From Bacillota bacterium (GTDB lineage: Bacteria; Bacillota; Clostridia; Lachnospirales; CAG-274), in NCBI GenBank assembly GCA_017627115.1, contig JAGAHK010000314.1:1-23790 (forward strand): 23,790 nucleotides of DNA. The letters run 5' to 3'. This document shows, in pieces, positions 1 to 6,733 of this stretch (the first letter of the stretch is position 1; the number at the start of each line of letters is the position of its first letter). The translations under genes were made by a program, and so were the position numbers. The notes under the pieces are model-generated. The model saw only the letters and a list, made by a program, of their open reading frames with translations, had not been told where the DNA came from and searched no databases.

Positions 1-1
1 A

Positions 2-145
2 AAAACAAAAATAATTTTAGCCGATGGCGGCGCATTTGTAGGCGACCATGCTAATGTGAAGCCTAACAGGCTGAACATAGCAAACAGAGCCGTTAAGCAA
101 ATGCGCAAAATTATTTTTGGTATCCTTAAATCAGCGTTTCCTTAA
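2..145 (+). CDS. C-terminal fragment of an unidentified protein (5' end outside window)
   Basis: Frame 2 is open from the left edge for 47 codons and ends at TAA 143-145, 24 bases before the thiI start. The other two frames do not stay open in the same way: frame 1 stops at 52-54. The visible tail begins KTKIILADGGAFVGDHANV and ends with a basic and hydrophobic stretch, KQMRKIIFGILKSAFP. I do not recognise the family from this piece. A cysteine desulfurase is a common thiI neighbour, but the tail does not resemble the usual end of that enzyme, so I do not claim it. The short gap and the lack of a terminator suggest cotranscription with thiI. Confidence 0.5.
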   Translation, partial: KTKIILADGGAFVGDHANVKPNRLNIANRAVKQMRKIIFGILKSAFP

Positions 146-169
146 ACGACAATTTTAAGGAGAATTTAT

Positions 170-1360
170 ATGAAAAACGTATTGCTTATAAAATACGGCG
201 AGATCGCCACACGCGGCAAAAACCGCTATCTTGTGGAAAACCGCCTTATACGCACTATAATAGAACGACTTGAACCATACGAGGGCTACCGTGTTTACAA
301 AGAACAGGGCAGGCTGCTTGTTGTGAACGAAAAGACGGAGTTTGACTATAATGTGGTCATTCCGCTTGTTGTTGTGCTGCCGGGGGTCACAGCGGTATGC
401 CCGGGAGTAGAGATAGAGGATCAGTCGATAGAGAACCTGCGTGTTACCGCACTTGCGCACTGCAAAGAGCAGTTCGGGGACAAGCCTGTCACTTTTAAGG
501 TGGAAACAAAGCGCAGCGACAAGAAATATCCCCTTACCAGCCGCGAGGTATCTTCCGATGTGGGCGGCTATATCTTCAATAATATGGAAAATGCAAGCGT
601 TGATGTACACGCTCCCGATTTTGTGGTCATGGTCGAGCTTCGCAACAACGCTTATATATATTCGCGCCTTATCCCCGGAGTGGGCGGTCTGCCAATGGGC
701 ACTTCGGGCAAGGCTACGCTGCTTATGTCGGGTGGTATCGACAGCCCCGTTGCGGGCTTTCTTACCGCAAAGCGCGGTGTTGAGATCGAGGCGGTCTATT
801 TTGACTCGCCGCCCTACACATCCGAACGTGCAAAGCAGAAAGTTATCGACCTTGCAAATCGTCTTGCGCTCTACACGGGCGAGATAAGGCTGCATATAGT
901 GCCGTTTACGGAAACACAGCTTAAGATCTACGACAGCGCACCGCCCGAAAAAACCACCAGAATGTTGAAGCGGGCCATGTTGAAAGCGGCGGAGAAGATC
1001 GCTCTTGAAAACGGCTCTATGGCGCTTGTTACGGGTGACAGCATAGGTCAGGTCGCAAGCCAGACCATGGAGGCGATAAACGCTATCGACAGCGCGGCAA
1101 GGGAAATGCCCGTTTTGCGCCCTCTCTGCACGATGGATAAGCAGGAGATAGTGGATATTGCGCGTAAAATAGAGACTTTTGAAATATCCATAAGGCCTTA
1201 TGAGGACTGCTGCACGGTATTTGTGCCCAAGCACCCCGAGACCAAGCCGAAAAGGAAGATAATAGAGAATATAGAGCGCAAGATAGACGGTCTTGACGCG
1301 CTTGTCGAAGAAGCCGTGAAAAACACGGAAACGCTTGTGCTTAAAGGTGATCTTAAATGA
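170..1360 (+). CDS. thiI: tRNA 4-thiouridine synthetase (sulfurtransferase) ThiI, short form
   Basis: ThiI activates U8 of tRNA with ATP and transfers sulfur to it, giving 4-thiouridine. In some species it also supplies sulfur for thiamine thiazole synthesis. The protein (396 aa) starts MKNVLLIKYGEIATRGKNR, the typical N-terminal ferredoxin-like segment, followed by a THUMP region (about residues 60-165). The PP-loop ATP-binding motif SGGIDSP lies at residues 187-193. The adenylation domain continues to a paired cysteine (YEDCC, Cys347-348), near where the catalytic cysteine of the family lies. There is no C-terminal rhodanese domain, as in Bacillus-type enzymes of about 400 aa and unlike the 482-aa E. 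coli form, so persulfide must come directly from a cysteine desulfurase encoded elsewhere. The start is set by an AAGGAG site about 8 bases upstream. The stop overlaps the next gene by 4 bases (ATGA). Confidence 0.96.
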   Translation: MKNVLLIKYGEIATRGKNRYLVENRLIRTIIERLEPYEGYRVYKEQGRLLVVNEKTEFDYNVVIPLVVVLPGVTAVCPGVEIEDQSIENLRVTALAHCKEQFGDKPVTFKVETKRSDKKYPLTSREVSSDVGGYIFNNMENASVDVHAPDFVVMVELRNNAYIYSRLIPGVGGLPMGTSGKATLLMSGGIDSPVAGFLTAKRGVEIEAVYFDSPPYTSERAKQKVIDLANRLALYTGEIRLHIVPFTETQLKIYDSAPPEKTTRMLKRAMLKAAEKIALENGSMALVTGDSIGQVASQTMEAINAIDSAAREMPVLRPLCTMDKQEIVDIARKIETFEISIRPYEDCCTVFVPKHPETKPKRKIIENIERKIDGLDALVEEAVKNTETLVLKGDLK

Positions 1361-1716
1361 AGAAAGCCGATATTATCATAATTGCCGTCCTTTTTATTGC
1401 GGCTGCCGCTTTGTACGGTATTTTCGGACTGACGGCGAAAAAAGGCGCCTATGCGGAAGTGCTTGTCGAGGGCAGACCCGTGAAAATGCTGCCCCTCGAT
1501 ACGGATGCGGTATATATCCCCGAGGGGAAAAACCTGCGTATTGAGGTAAAGGACGGCGGGGTCGCCGTTACCGAAAGCGACTGTCCCGATAAAATATGCG
1601 TAAACACGGGCTTTATAGGCACGGCGGGACAAACGGCGGTCTGTCTGCCCAATGCGGTATCTGTGGTCGTAAAATCGGAGGATAAAAACAACGGAGTCGA
1701 TGCTGTTGTGCAGTGA
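1357..1716 (+). CDS. NusG domain II-containing membrane-anchored protein
   Basis: This 119-aa protein has one N-terminal membrane helix (about residues 5-23, IIIIAVLFIAAAALYGIF) and an extracytoplasmic beta-rich domain with the motif CPDKICVNTGFI and, later, a VCLPN motif. That cysteine and proline pattern is the signature of the small NusG domain II family of Firmicutes, which is distinct from the transcription factor NusG. Members often sit near electron-transport (Rnf) or isoprenoid genes, but none is seen here and the molecular role is unknown. The ATG overlaps the thiI stop by 4 bases, which implies translational coupling. Family assignment is confident; function is not. Confidence 0.85.
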   Translation: MKKADIIIIAVLFIAAAALYGIFGLTAKKGAYAEVLVEGRPVKMLPLDTDAVYIPEGKNLRIEVKDGGVAVTESDCPDKICVNTGFIGTAGQTAVCLPNAVSVVVKSEDKNNGVDAVVQ

Positions 1717-1739
1717 GAGGTAAAAAAGGAGAGTTTTTT

Positions 1740-2147
1740 ATGGGATCGGCAGGCAGATATATCAAAAACAAGGGCAGCAAAAAGAATGCAAAGACCGTGT
1801 TTTACGCACTCGGCATAATTTTTATTATAATGGGTTCGCTGATGTTTTACGGCAATATCAGGATGAAACAAACCTGTGATGAAATGCCCGCCGTAATAAC
1901 ACGCATAGGTTCGGGCAAGCGAAAAAACCGTGTATATGTCGAATACACTTACAGGGATAAAGTGTATAATTCCGCTCTGAACTATTACAATGCTTTCACA
2001 ATGAAAGAGGGCAAACCGATAACGGTATATATCGCTTCCGCATCCCCCGAATTCCCGAAAGTCCCAACAAATGCCGCAATATTTCTTCTTGAGGGCATGG
2101 GTTTCGCGGCGATATTGTTTGCCACACTCGGAGATGAAAAAAATTAA
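1740..2147 (+). CDS. Small membrane protein, DUF3592-like, first of two tandem paralogues
   Basis: The protein (135 aa) has a charged N-terminus, a membrane helix at about residues 20-41, an extracytoplasmic or cytoplasmic beta domain, and a second helix near residues 108-128. The middle segment carries VYVEYTYRDKVYNSALNYYN followed by FTMKEGKPITVYI and PEFPKVP, a pattern typical of DUF3592-like proteins, whose role is unknown. I chose ATG 1740 over the in-frame GTG at 1713, because AAAAAAGGAG sits about 8 bases before 1740 and the GTG lacks a ribosome-binding site. The gene following 23 bases downstream encodes a clear paralogue, so the pair probably arose by local duplication within the thiI operon. 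Confidence 0.7.
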   Translation: MGSAGRYIKNKGSKKNAKTVFYALGIIFIIMGSLMFYGNIRMKQTCDEMPAVITRIGSGKRKNRVYVEYTYRDKVYNSALNYYNAFTMKEGKPITVYIASASPEFPKVPTNAAIFLLEGMGFAAILFATLGDEKN

Positions 2148-2170
2148 AAAACAGATACGGAGGTATATTC

Positions 2171-2587
2171 TTGAAAAAAGGATTATTCGGTTTTTTCTTT
2201 TTGACAGCCATTTTGATGGTTTTAATGGCTTTTGTGCCGTCGGATACAAAAGAGCGCAGCATAATAAAGCACAGTAAGCGTGCCGATGCCGTGATAACAA
2301 AGATAGAGGACGGCAAAGTGTATGTGGAGTACACTTACAACGATATTTCATATGAAAGTGTGCTGAATTTTTACAACAGGTTCACAATGAAGCCCGGCAA
2401 AAAACTGACTGTCTATATCGACCCCAAAAATCCCGATATACCGAGAGTTCCGAAACGCTGGTACAGGTGGAGCATTGTTTTAATAATTCTTGCGGTATTC
2501 GAGATCGGGGATGCTGTGGGGAAAATGATGTATAAACCCAAGAAAAACGAAGTTTTAGAAAACACGGAGATACAATGGAAACGATAA
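2171..2587 (+). CDS. Small membrane protein, DUF3592-like, second tandem paralogue (TTG start)
   Basis: The protein (138 aa) has a hydrophobic N-terminal helix (residues 4-22), a beta domain, and a second helix near residues 95-115. It shares the diagnostic core with the preceding gene product: VYVEYTYNDISYESVLNFYN, then FTMKPGKKLTVYI and PDIPRVP. The start is TTG 2171, supported by GGAGG at 2159-2163 with seven bases of spacing and by a MKKGLFGFFFL-type membrane start. The paralogues differ at both ends, so the duplication is not recent. The 3' end overlaps the following transporter gene by 13 bases. Role unknown; the conserved core suggests both copies are maintained. Confidence 0.7.
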   Translation: MKKGLFGFFFLTAILMVLMAFVPSDTKERSIIKHSKRADAVITKIEDGKVYVEYTYNDISYESVLNFYNRFTMKPGKKLTVYIDPKNPDIPRVPKRWYRWSIVLIILAVFEIGDAVGKMMYKPKKNEVLENTEIQWKR

Positions 2588-3447
2588 CTTCAAATTTATG
2601 GATATGGCTTGTGCTGCTTTACGGTCTTTTGCGCGGCACAAGGGATGTTATAAGAAAAAAAGCAATGGAGAAAAGCACTATGATGGAAGTGCTGTTTTTC
2701 TATACATTTTTGTCGTTCATCTTCGTTTCATACGAGGGCAGGACGGCGTTTTCGATAGACTATTCCATCTTCGGGCTGGTGTTGTTGAAATCCTTTATGG
2801 TCTTTGCGGCATGGCTTTGCAGTTTCAGCGCCATAAAAAAACTGCCCGTCAGCTTTTTCGGCGTTATAGAGATGTCGAGTGTGCTGTTTTCAACGGCAAT
2901 GGGTGTGATATTTCTCAACGAGAACCTGACACTTTTCCGCGCTCTGGGTACATTGACGGTCATGTTCGGCTTGTTTATGCTTAATTTAAAACGTCAGACC
3001 GCAGACCCGAACAATGTGATAAACTTTCAATATGTGTCGCTTGCGCTTGCTTCCTGCCTGTTCAATGCGATCAGCGGTGTGCTTGACAAGGTGATACTGC
3101 AAAAGGATGTTATCACAACGGGTCAGCTGCAATTCTGGTTTATGCTGCTGATGTCGGTGTTCTATCTGATATTTTTGCTTGCATCGCGAACAAAGATAGA
3201 TTTTTCCTGCCTTTGGAAAAACCCGTATATCATTGTTATGGCAGTGCTTTTTGTGCTTGGCGACCGTGCGCTTTTCAAGGCGAACACCATACCGCAGAGC
3301 GAAGTTATGATAATGACACTGCTTAAACGCAGCTCCTGTTTTGTGACCATACTCGGCGGCGCACTTGTGTTCAGGGAAAAGAATATAATTTACAGAACAC
3401 TTTGCGGTCTGCTGATACTTGCAGGTATAGTTATAGGTATGCAGTAG
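2575..3447 (+). CDS. DMT/EamA-family transporter (drug/metabolite exporter type)
   Basis: The protein (290 aa) is almost entirely hydrophobic, with about ten predicted membrane helices in two similar halves, as usual for EamA permeases. The first half has the typical loop LCSFSAIKKLPVSFFGVIEM followed by STAMGVIFLNENLT, where the conserved glutamate of EamA proteins lies. The second half repeats it with KANTIPQSEVMIMTLLKRSS and GGALVFREKN. Members export or import amino acids, sugars or drugs; the substrate cannot be read from sequence. The ATG lies inside the preceding gene (13-base overlap) with a weak GGAG about 8 bases upstream, so translation is probably coupled. No clear terminator follows before the next promoter at 3472. 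Confidence 0.88.
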   Translation: METITSNLWIWLVLLYGLLRGTRDVIRKKAMEKSTMMEVLFFYTFLSFIFVSYEGRTAFSIDYSIFGLVLLKSFMVFAAWLCSFSAIKKLPVSFFGVIEMSSVLFSTAMGVIFLNENLTLFRALGTLTVMFGLFMLNLKRQTADPNNVINFQYVSLALASCLFNAISGVLDKVILQKDVITTGQLQFWFMLLMSVFYLIFLLASRTKIDFSCLWKNPYIIVMAVLFVLGDRALFKANTIPQSEVMIMTLLKRSSCFVTILGGALVFREKNIIYRTLCGLLILAGIVIGMQ

Positions 3448-3471
3448 GGCTGTGCGCAGGCAACAAAACTC

Positions 3472-3500
3472 TTGACTATTTTGCATAATAAATATATAAT
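3472..3500 (+). promoter_or_regulatory. Consensus sigma-A promoter for the gene at 3697
   Basis: TTGACT (3472-3477) and TATAAT (3495-3500) are separated by 17 bases, which matches the housekeeping consensus almost perfectly. The start of transcription would fall near 3507, leaving a leader of about 190 nt before the ATG at 3697. The site lies 25 bases after the stop of the upstream transporter gene. Confidence 0.8.
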
Positions 3501-3510
3501 TATAGAGAAA

Positions 3511-3677
3511 CACCGATCGAAACGAAAAGAAATTTTTTTTGACCTGTTTATCGGTGGGCTTTACAGCAATATTTTATAGTAAGCGAATTAAATAATTGGA
3601 CTTAAGCTTGCTTAAGTACGATTATTTATGAGCCACATCATATCGTGAACGTCTAAATATTTTTGACGTTCACGATA
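3511..3677 (+). promoter_or_regulatory. Structured 5' leader with three hairpins
   Basis: Three inverted repeats follow the promoter. The first pairs CACCGAT (3511-3517) with ATCGGTG (3550-3556) around a purine-rich then T-rich loop. The second pairs 3589-3607 with 3610-3628, about 17 of 18 positions including CTTAAG arms, with one G-A mismatch. The third is a perfect 13-bp stem, TATCGTGAACGTC (3641-3653) with GACGTTCACGATA (3665-3677), and an 11-base loop. None is followed by a T run on either strand, so these are not ordinary terminators. The third ends 10 bases before the GGAGG site of the gene at 3697, so a cis-regulatory RNA or an operator are both possible. No known riboswitch class was recognised. 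Confidence 0.55.
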
Positions 3678-3696
3678 AAAGCATACGGAGGTATTT

Positions 3697-4350
3697 ATGT
3701 ATAATCTAACTTACACACCCATGCTGCTTGCGCGCGAGTGGACGGTCATGGACACATTGCTCATTGTGGGCATAATCATTGTGGCTGTTGTGGCGCTGCT
3801 CTATTTCCTCAACCGCGCGGCGTACAAAAAAATGGACGAGCAGCAGGAAATGATAAATCAGACAAAGATGAATGCAACTATCTTTGTTATCGACAAAAAG
3901 CGCGACAAGCTCTCCAATGTGAATTTGCCGAAAGCGGTGCAGTCGCAGATACCAGCTTACGCAAAATGGATGAAGATGTATCTTGTGCAGGCAAAAATAG
4001 GTCCGCAGATACTTACACTTATCTGCGACAAGAACGTATACAACGCAATACCGCTGAAAAAAAGTATAAAAGCCGAGATAGCGGGTATATATATCGTTAA
4101 GTTTGCGGGTATGAAGTCCGAAGAGGACATGAAGAAGATACGTAAGGAAAAGAAAGAAAAAGAAAAACAGAAGAAAAAAGAAGAAAAACAAAAAAAATAC
4201 AAAAGTTGCCGCATTGCCGATATAATTATATTCGCAATGCGGCTTTTTTGCGCACTCGGGCGGGGATATACGGGCGTTGACTGCGGATATGAAAAAATAA
4301 TTGCAAATTTTTTCATAATACGGGATTTTTTTAATATATTTGTAATATAA
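3697..4350 (+). CDS. Single-pass membrane protein of unknown function with Lys/Glu-rich tail; frame reads through a terminator
   Basis: The encoded 217 aa have a membrane helix at about residues 20-39 (LLIVGIIIVAVVALLYFL), then a soluble domain (about 58-140) with the patterns ATIFVIDKKRDKL and GPQILTLICDKNVYN, then a highly charged tract of Lys and Glu (about 145-168). I believe similar helix-plus-domain proteins occur in other Clostridia, but I know no function. The start is supported by GGAGG at 3687-3691; a second in-frame ATG at 3748 has no comparable site. The last 49 residues are translated across a perfect terminator hairpin (4208-4243) and its T tract, and are hydrophobic and unlike the rest. 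A run of eight A at 4190-4197 lies just before. One base fewer there would end the protein at TAA 4223-4225, so the long C-terminus may be a frame-slip artefact. Confidence 0.7.
   Translation: MYNLTYTPMLLAREWTVMDTLLIVGIIIVAVVALLYFLNRAAYKKMDEQQEMINQTKMNATIFVIDKKRDKLSNVNLPKAVQSQIPAYAKWMKMYLVQAKIGPQILTLICDKNVYNAIPLKKSIKAEIAGIYIVKFAGMKSEEDMKKIRKEKKEKEKQKKKEEKQKKYKSCRIADIIIFAMRLFCALGRGYTGVDCGYEKIIANFFIIRDFFNIFVI
4208..4249 (+). terminator. Intrinsic terminator, inside the 3' part of the open frame at 3697
   Basis: GCCGCATTGC (4208-4217) pairs perfectly with GCAATGCGGC (4234-4243). The intervening 16 bases can themselves pair apart from one mismatch, and six T follow (4244-4249). An A/T-rich tract on the left side could let it work on the other strand too. 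It lies before the stop codon of the frame that starts at 3697. Confidence 0.88.
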
Positions 4351-4366
4351 ATACCCATATATTATG

Positions 4367-4375
4367 TGTTATAAT
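4367..4375 (+). promoter_or_regulatory. Extended -10 promoter element for the gene at 4437
   Basis: TGTTATAAT (TG-n-TATAAT) is an extended -10 motif; no recognisable -35 lies 16-18 bases upstream. Transcription would start near 4382. Confidence 0.5.
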
Positions 4376-4403
4376 CATATTGTAAATTACGAAAAATAAT
4401 TAA

Positions 4404-4419
4404 GGCATCATAAGATGCC
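4404..4419 (+). promoter_or_regulatory. Small hairpin in the leader of the gene at 4437
   Basis: GGCATC (4404-4409) and GATGCC (4414-4419) form a perfect 6-bp stem with a 4-base loop, 17 bases before the ATG. The ribosome-binding region between them is weak (AAAGGG). It may modulate translation or stabilise the mRNA. Confidence 0.4.
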
Positions 4420-4436
4420 GTGAAAGGGCAGAAATA

Positions 4437-6197
4437 ATGAAGTTAAAGCATTTAGTCCGTTTTTCTGCCGCATTAATGGTACTGATGTGCGCGGCAAGCG
4501 TGCCTGTCGGTGCGGCAGCGGAAAAAAAGACGGTCACTGCGGAGACCGCAACGGAGACTACCACAAAGGCTAAAGGTCAGACGGGTACATCCAGAAGGGG
4601 CAGCAGTTCTCTTTCCAAACAGACCACAACAGAGGCTGCAACGGAGACCACCACAAAGGCCAAAGGTCAGACGGGTTCGACAAGAAGGGGCAGCAGTTCT
4701 CTTTCCAATAATACAACAACTACAACGGAAGCGACTACCGAAAAGGTGACTGTTGAGGAGACCACTACCGAAACTACCACCGCGGCTGTGCCTGTGGATG
4801 CTTTGGGTGTGCCGCTTAAAGGTGTCGATCTTACGGTATACAATATTGTGGCGGCAGCGCCCGAGAACAAGTGGACACCGATGTATGCAGCCGACTGGAA
4901 GGAAGAAACGGCCGAGAACAATGACTATGTGCTGAAACAGCGCGATGTCATCTTTGAAAACGGCGATCATTTCTATATGCACCGCTACACATTCAAGAAA
5001 AACGACGAGCATCCGCTTTCCACGGGCTTGAGCATACAGGGCAGCAAAATCGAGATACGCTATCTTGATGCAAACGGCAATTGGTATATGTCCTCAAACC
5101 CCGTAAATGCGGCATACGAAACAATGTATATAGACACCGACAAGGAAAGCTTGATAATCGGCGTGCCTGCGGTGTATATGAACGATACCACAAATCAGAC
5201 ACTTGTCCGCGTGCCCGAGCAGGAAAAGGCGGTCAAGATAACAAAAGAGGACGGCGGTTACCGTCTGGCTTACGAATTTCCGCGCAATACCCGTGTTATG
5301 GGTGAGATATGGGTGCTTCGCAGCAAAAACAAGCTTGCGGATTGGACTAACGCAAAGCATTTTGCGGCACTCAAACAAGACCTGAGCAAAGAGCGCAGGT
5401 TCTGCTGGGACGGTTATTATTTCCCGATACCGTCAAATTATAAGCCGTATGCGGAAAATATGCTTTACAGGCATCCCTCAAACTATGTGGGCGCGTCTTT
5501 TGTGAAGAATGCGACTTTGTCGCTGCCTGCCGCAAAGGAACTCGGCTATGTTATGACAAAGGTATGTATGGAAAACCAGAACGCACAGGGCTATTGGCAG
5601 ACGGGTCCGCAGTCGGAATGGCTTATGGCTGATTTTGCCATTGATGCGGGCTTCTACGACACACGTTTCAATACGGATTTCGCCGAAAACCTGCTGAACG
5701 CTTACAAGACATACAACGATAAGCAGTTTTTGGAAGCTTTGGTGCGCTACGGCGAGTTTTTCAAGAGCCATGCCGCAGAACACAGCTATCCCACACAAAA
5801 CGGCGGTGTGCTGGTAGAAGACTACGGACATACCAAAAACCATAATAAAACGCACGTTTCACTTAATCATCAGCTTGCGGAGATAAATCTTCTTTATAAG
5901 ATGTATGATGCAACAAAACATCAGCCTTATCTTGAACTTGCGGATAAAATGCTGCTTGCGATAGATGATACAAAGGATCAGTGGGTGCTGCCCAGCAACA
6001 ACCTTAACTATGCTTTGCATTACACGGGCACTTATAACACTATGGTGGATTATCCCTACCTTACGTATAACGATCTGTATACAACAAGGCATCTGCTGAG
6101 CATTTACTTCAATAAGTCCTCCGATACGGTGCAGTATCTTATGGACTGCAAAATGCAGTGGATGAAAGCAAACGGTGTTAAGGGGTATTATGAGTAA
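4437..6197 (+). CDS. Secreted protein with Thr-rich repeat linker and probable alpha/alpha-toroid domain
   Basis: The 586-aa protein has a signal peptide (MKLKHLVRFSAALMVLMCAA to about residue 27). A Thr/Glu/Ser linker (about 35-118) follows, containing a 30-residue unit present twice (ATETTTKAKGQTG...RRGSSSLS). A beta-rich segment spans about 125-320. The C-terminal ~240 residues are helix-rich, with the patterns GYWQTGPQSEWLMADFAID, VSLNHQLAEINLLYKMYD and PYLELADKMLLAID. These resemble the alternating helical hairpins of alpha/alpha-toroid enzymes such as D-glucuronyl C5-epimerases and some polysaccharide lyases or hydrolases. No catalytic residues are assigned. There is no dockerin or sortase motif, so it is probably released or loosely held outside the cell. 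A role on uronic-acid polysaccharide would fit the pectin esterase nearby, but that is inference. Confidence 0.75.
   Translation: MKLKHLVRFSAALMVLMCAASVPVGAAAEKKTVTAETATETTTKAKGQTGTSRRGSSSLSKQTTTEAATETTTKAKGQTGSTRRGSSSLSNNTTTTTEATTEKVTVEETTTETTTAAVPVDALGVPLKGVDLTVYNIVAAAPENKWTPMYAADWKEETAENNDYVLKQRDVIFENGDHFYMHRYTFKKNDEHPLSTGLSIQGSKIEIRYLDANGNWYMSSNPVNAAYETMYIDTDKESLIIGVPAVYMNDTTNQTLVRVPEQEKAVKITKEDGGYRLAYEFPRNTRVMGEIWVLRSKNKLADWTNAKHFAALKQDLSKERRFCWDGYYFPIPSNYKPYAENMLYRHPSNYVGASFVKNATLSLPAAKELGYVMTKVCMENQNAQGYWQTGPQSEWLMADFAIDAGFYDTRFNTDFAENLLNAYKTYNDKQFLEALVRYGEFFKSHAAEHSYPTQNGGVLVEDYGHTKNHNKTHVSLNHQLAEINLLYKMYDATKHQPYLELADKMLLAIDDTKDQWVLPSNNLNYALHYTGTYNTMVDYPYLTYNDLYTTRHLLSIYFNKSSDTVQYLMDCKMQWMKANGVKGYYE
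4548..4708 (+). repeat. Two in-frame 71-bp direct repeats with 90-bp period, within the linker of the secreted protein
   Basis: Copies at 4548-4618 and 4638-4708 differ at a handful of positions, mostly third codon positions plus a short block (ACATCC versus TCGACA). The period of 90 bases is 30 codons, so expansion or contraction would keep the frame. Confidence 0.85.
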
Positions 6198-6206
6198 ATA
6201 AGAAAG

Positions 6207-6472
6207 AGGGGTTGTGTGAACAGCCCCTTCCGGCTGTCGATAAAGTCGACAGCCTTGACAGAAAACTAATGTTTTCTGTCAAATTGCATTCGGGCTGCGT
6301 GCATCAAAGATACACTTGCTCGAATATCTGTAGCAAAAGCAAGTTTTGCTCCTCGGCTAAAACGCGGTTTCAGCCTGCGGATTTTAGTCTGCGACGCTGA
6401 TAATGTTAATAGAATTGTTAAAAGGGGCTTAATCGCTGATTTTCAAGATAAATTTTAATGCGACAGCCCCTT
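6207..6472. repeat. Non-coding hairpin array, possible MITE or structured RNA
   Basis: Several palindromes lie in series. AGGGGTTGT (6207-6215) pairs with ACAGCCCCT (6220-6228) over a GTGA tetraloop. GGCTGTCGA (6232-6240) pairs with TCGACAGCC (6246-6254). TTGACAGAAAAC (6255-6266) pairs with GTTTTCTGTCAA (6271-6282) perfectly. Further on AGCAAAA and TTTTGCT form a 7-bp stem, and AGGGGCT (from about 6424) matches AGCCCCT near 6465-6471. The two ends share AGGGG(C/T)TGT in inverted orientation, as in terminal inverted repeats; no convincing target duplication is seen. The first hairpin could also end the transcript of the gene at 4437, although no T run follows it. A 62-codon frame crossing this block is not counted as a gene. 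Confidence 0.5.
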
Positions 6473-6513
6473 GTTTTGTGTGGGGGTAAAATGTTGTTTA
6501 TGTTAGTAGTGGA

Positions 6514-6588
6514 GTTGCATTAGCCTTGGCTCCCCTTTAGCGCAGCGATCAGGGGAGCTGGCAGCCGAAGGCTGACTGAGGGGTTTAC
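6514..6588 (+). repeat. REP-like interspersed repeat, copy A
   Basis: It begins GTTGCATTAGC and ends GGCAGCCGAAGGCTGACTGA then GGGGTTTAC. Internally CTCCCCT pairs with AGGGGAG, and CAGCC-GAA-GGCTG forms a small hairpin. Copy B shares both ends 220 bases downstream. I recall similar elements scattered between genes in many gut Clostridia. Confidence 0.7.
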
Positions 6589-6633
6589 GGTTGCTGTTGC
6601 TTATCGTTATACAACACTAAAGCAGTCGCAAAT

Positions 6634-6697
6634 AAACCCCTCCACCACGCTACGCGCGGTCCCCCTCCCCTAAACGCTGCGCTAAAGGGGAGGCAAG
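6634..6697 (-). repeat. REP-like interspersed repeat, inverted and diverged copy
   Basis: AAACCCCTCC at the left is the reverse complement of the GGGGTTT end of copies A and B, and GCTGCGCTAAAGGGGAG matches, inverted, the CTCCCCTTTAGCGCAGC core of copy A. It could pair with either flanking copy in a transcript. Confidence 0.6.
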
Positions 6698-6733
6698 AGC
6701 CTGCGGCGCTAATTACTGATAAGCAGAGTAAAT

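Noticed and set aside
155..1234. Long minus-strand open frame of 359 codons opposite thiI
   Set aside because: It lies wholly opposite a certain gene, has no recognisable domain, and its composition (rich in Arg, His, Cys) is typical of a reading-frame shadow.
1713..1739. GTG start extending the first DUF3592-like protein by nine residues
   Set aside because: It overlaps the end of the previous gene and lacks a ribosome-binding site, whereas ATG 1740 has a strong one.
3507..3696. c-di-GMP riboswitch in the leader, prompted by the diguanylate cyclase in the window
   Set aside because: The conserved GEMM core sequences were not found here or in the leader at 19308-19524.
6212..6400. 62-codon plus-strand frame after the secreted-protein gene
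   Set aside because: It is translated from the hairpin array, has no ribosome-binding site and gives a Cys/Ser/Lys-rich peptide with no fold. I treat it as non-coding repeat.
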